Shown piece after piece: positions 62,635 to 64,000 of a DNA stretch of 64,000 bases. Source of the DNA: JAGDMJ01 sp963809695. GTDB taxonomy: Bacteria; Bacteroidota; Ignavibacteria; UBA10030; UBA6906. The position numbers and the translations under genes are program-made. The stretch lies in assembly GCA_963809695.1 (NCBI GenBank), contig CAWEKI010000007.1, forward strand, positions 62,001-126,000, read 5' to 3'. The notes beneath the pieces were generated by a model that was not told where the DNA came from, did not search any database, and worked only from the letters and a program-made list of their open reading frames with translations. Each line of letters begins with the position of its first letter. Position 1 is the stretch's first letter.

Positions 62635-64000
62635 TTACTTCATGAGCAGCATCCTTCGAGTTTCCTGATAGCCCGGAGCCTCCAGGCGATAGAAATAAGT
62701 TCCGGAAGGGAGCCCTCCTGCATCAAAGCGCACCGAATGTGTTCCGGCTGCCTGCTCCTCATTGACGAGGGTGGCAATTTCCTGGCCAAGGAGATTGAAT
62801 ATTCCAAGAGCCACCTTGCCAGGAGACGCCGTAGAATACTGGATCATGGTCGAGGGATTGAACGGATTCGGAAAATTCTGGAGAAGCGCGTAGCTGCACG
62901 CGGTCGTCCCGCTGGAGGAACTGGATGCCGTTGAGCCGACCTTCTCCAGGACAATGCCGTCGACCCAGTATTGATCGCCGCTTGTGGCCCAAGACCCGAG
63001 CCAGAACATGAGCCGCCCGTCCGAGACTGCGTTCTGAATGGTGCTGTTAAAGTCCACGCTGTAAAGAGCCCAGGAACGGGAGAGGGTGATGTGCGTACGG
63101 AGCCCGTAATTGGCATACGGGGAATCGTGCTGCTGGAGTACGACGTCCATCCCGTCGCCGCTGTTCGAATAGGCGGCAAAACTCAAACGGTACCTGGCGT
63201 TGGCCTCCAGGGGAATACTGCTTTGATAGAGCTGCATGTTGCTGCCGCTCTGATTGATAACGATGCTCACCGCCTGATTGTCATCATAGCCGGGGCTCAC
63301 CTGTTGCATCGAACCCGTGCCGTTAGTATAGAATATCCACGCCGAGGTACCGGCATCGAAATCCGAGTTGTCCAGGATGTTCTTTCCCATGCCGGGGTCA
63401 GTGCCTGCTGTGAAGCGGCGCACGGTTGACCAGGCGCTTGTCCCTGCACCATTGCTTGCCGTTACATGCCAGTAGTAGGCAGTGCCGGTTACCAGTCCAC
63501 CTACAGTGGCGCTCGGGGTAGACAGACCCGCCTGATCCGTAAATACGTTGGCAATCGCAGGATCAGTGCCAACCTGCACGCGGTAGCTGGTTGCACCCGC
63601 CGCCGTGGTCCACGAGAGTTGCACAGAACTCGGAGGCTCAGTGGCCCCGTCCGACGGGGAAACGAGAACCGGCGTCGAAGGAGATGTTGCCACGAACTGC
63701 CCGCTGCCATACTCGTGCGCACCGATATCCGGGGCATTGCCCTGAAAGCGGTCGCTGCGGTAATAAAAGATCCGCGCCCCTTGCGCCCAGCTGCGAGGAC
63801 TGTTCAAGGTCATGGTGTTGGTTCCGTAATCGACCCTGCTGACGCCCACCGGTGCTTCCGCTTCAATCTTGATAGAATCCCCCTCCACCCAGGGAATCCC
63901 CCACCCATCGATGAAATACCCTGCGTCGACCACCGCCAGATTCGTGCTTGCGCTGCCGCTGCCTGTGGCCGTGGTCAGGTGCACCCCGGCATCGATGGCC
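62635..64000 (-). CDS. Beta-helix/FnIII/CBM protein with T9SS tail, 5' end outside the window
   Basis: The open frame runs off the window, so only about 455 C-terminal residues are visible. They comprise the end of a beta-helix domain (AGYFIDGWGIPWVEGDSIKI, then APDIGAHEY), one FnIII-like domain, a carbohydrate-binding module (NILDNSDFDAG to DGIVLEK) and a T9SS sorting domain (NFPNPFNPSTMIQYS). It is the first of the three tandem paralogues in transcription order. A terminator follows it. Confidence 0.88.
   Translation of the reverse strand, partial: AIDAGVHLTTATGSGSASTNLAVVDAGYFIDGWGIPWVEGDSIKIEAEAPVGVSRVDYGTNTMTLNSPRSWAQGARIFYYRSDRFQGNAPDIGAHEYGSGQFVATSPSTPVLVSPSDGATEPPSSVQLSWTTAAGATSYRVQVGTDPAIANVFTDQAGLSTPSATVGGLVTGTAYYWHVTASNGAGTSAWSTVRRFTAGTDPGMGKNILDNSDFDAGTSAWIFYTNGTGSMQQVSPGYDDNQAVSIVINQSGSNMQLYQSSIPLEANARYRLSFAAYSNSGDGMDVVLQQHDSPYANYGLRTHITLSRSWALYSVDFNSTIQNAVSDGRLMFWLGSWATSGDQYWVDGIVLEKVGSTASSSSSGTTACSYALLQNFPNPFNPSTMIQYSTASPGKVALGIFNLLGQEIATLVNEEQAAGTHSVRFDAGGLPSGTYFYRLEAPGYQETRRMLLMK

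Overview
The window is a chromosomal segment of moderately high G+C from a Gram-negative bacterium of the Bacteroidota/Ignavibacteriota (FCB) group. The main evidence is four copies of the type IX secretion (T9SS) C-terminal sorting domain with its N-x-PNPFNP core (ends of the genes at 4-7122, 7192-7575, 56496-60635 and 62635-64000). Polysaccharide export and Wzi-like outer-membrane proteins confirm an outer membrane. No phage, IS element, CRISPR array or ribosomal operon is visible. One tRNA (Ser, anticodon TGA) is present.

Layout. (1) 1-7.6 kb: a giant secreted protein (deacetylase-like domain, 14 Ig-like domains, 4 carbohydrate-binding modules, T9SS tail), followed by a mini-protein that is almost only a T9SS tail. 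(2) 7.6-14.5 kb: an NfeD / flotillin / beta-carbonic-anhydrase-like operon, a divergent TrpB2-type tryptophan synthase gene with its own promoter, and an MFS transporter coupled to a membrane SpoIIE-type phosphatase. (3) 14.7-17.9 kb: three SAM methyltransferase genes, two of them associated with long homopolymer tracts (C11 inside one gene, G12 in front of another), which looks like a switchable surface-glycan methylation cassette. (4) 18.2-27.7 kb: tRNA-Ser, a Tat-exported Fe-S aldo/keto reductase, a DUF6599 protein, a Wzi-like barrel, a beta-propeller protein, a metallophosphatase, TadA, release factor 1 and a DUF1385 membrane protein. (5) 28-56.4 kb, all on the minus strand: a large exopolysaccharide locus with housekeeping genes (nadC, a Trm112-like gene, a thioesterase, accA) embedded at its downstream end. 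(6) 56.5-64 kb: three paralogous right-handed beta-helix surface proteins; the last runs off the window.

The glycan locus reads, in transcription order, as acyl/aminoacyl decoration genes (acetyltransferase, DUF362, CapK-like ligase, amino-acid dehydrogenase), then rmlB and an rmlC-like cupin, Wza-like export protein, Wzz-like chain-length regulator, Wzx flippase, Wzy-like polymerase, two GT4 enzymes, AsnB-type amidotransferase, a GT4, an initiating enzyme, a DegT aminotransferase, a DPM-type GT2, a second hybrid transferase and another flippase. This is a Wzx/Wzy-type pathway. Its most unusual feature is the initiating enzyme at 35901-38384, which fuses a WecA/MraY-type polytopic phosphoglycosyl transferase to an intact WbaP/PglC-type monotopic one. 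A second hybrid at 31889-33940 joins a GT2 domain to a monotopic-type domain that has lost its catalytic Asp-Glu segment.

The T9SS-secreted proteins on both sides of the window share the same approximately 150-residue carbohydrate-binding module. I infer that they bind a surface glycan, possibly the one built by this locus. A second theme is a family of 7-bp-periodic repeats that begin at or just after stop codons. All functional statements are inferred from sequence reading without database searches.
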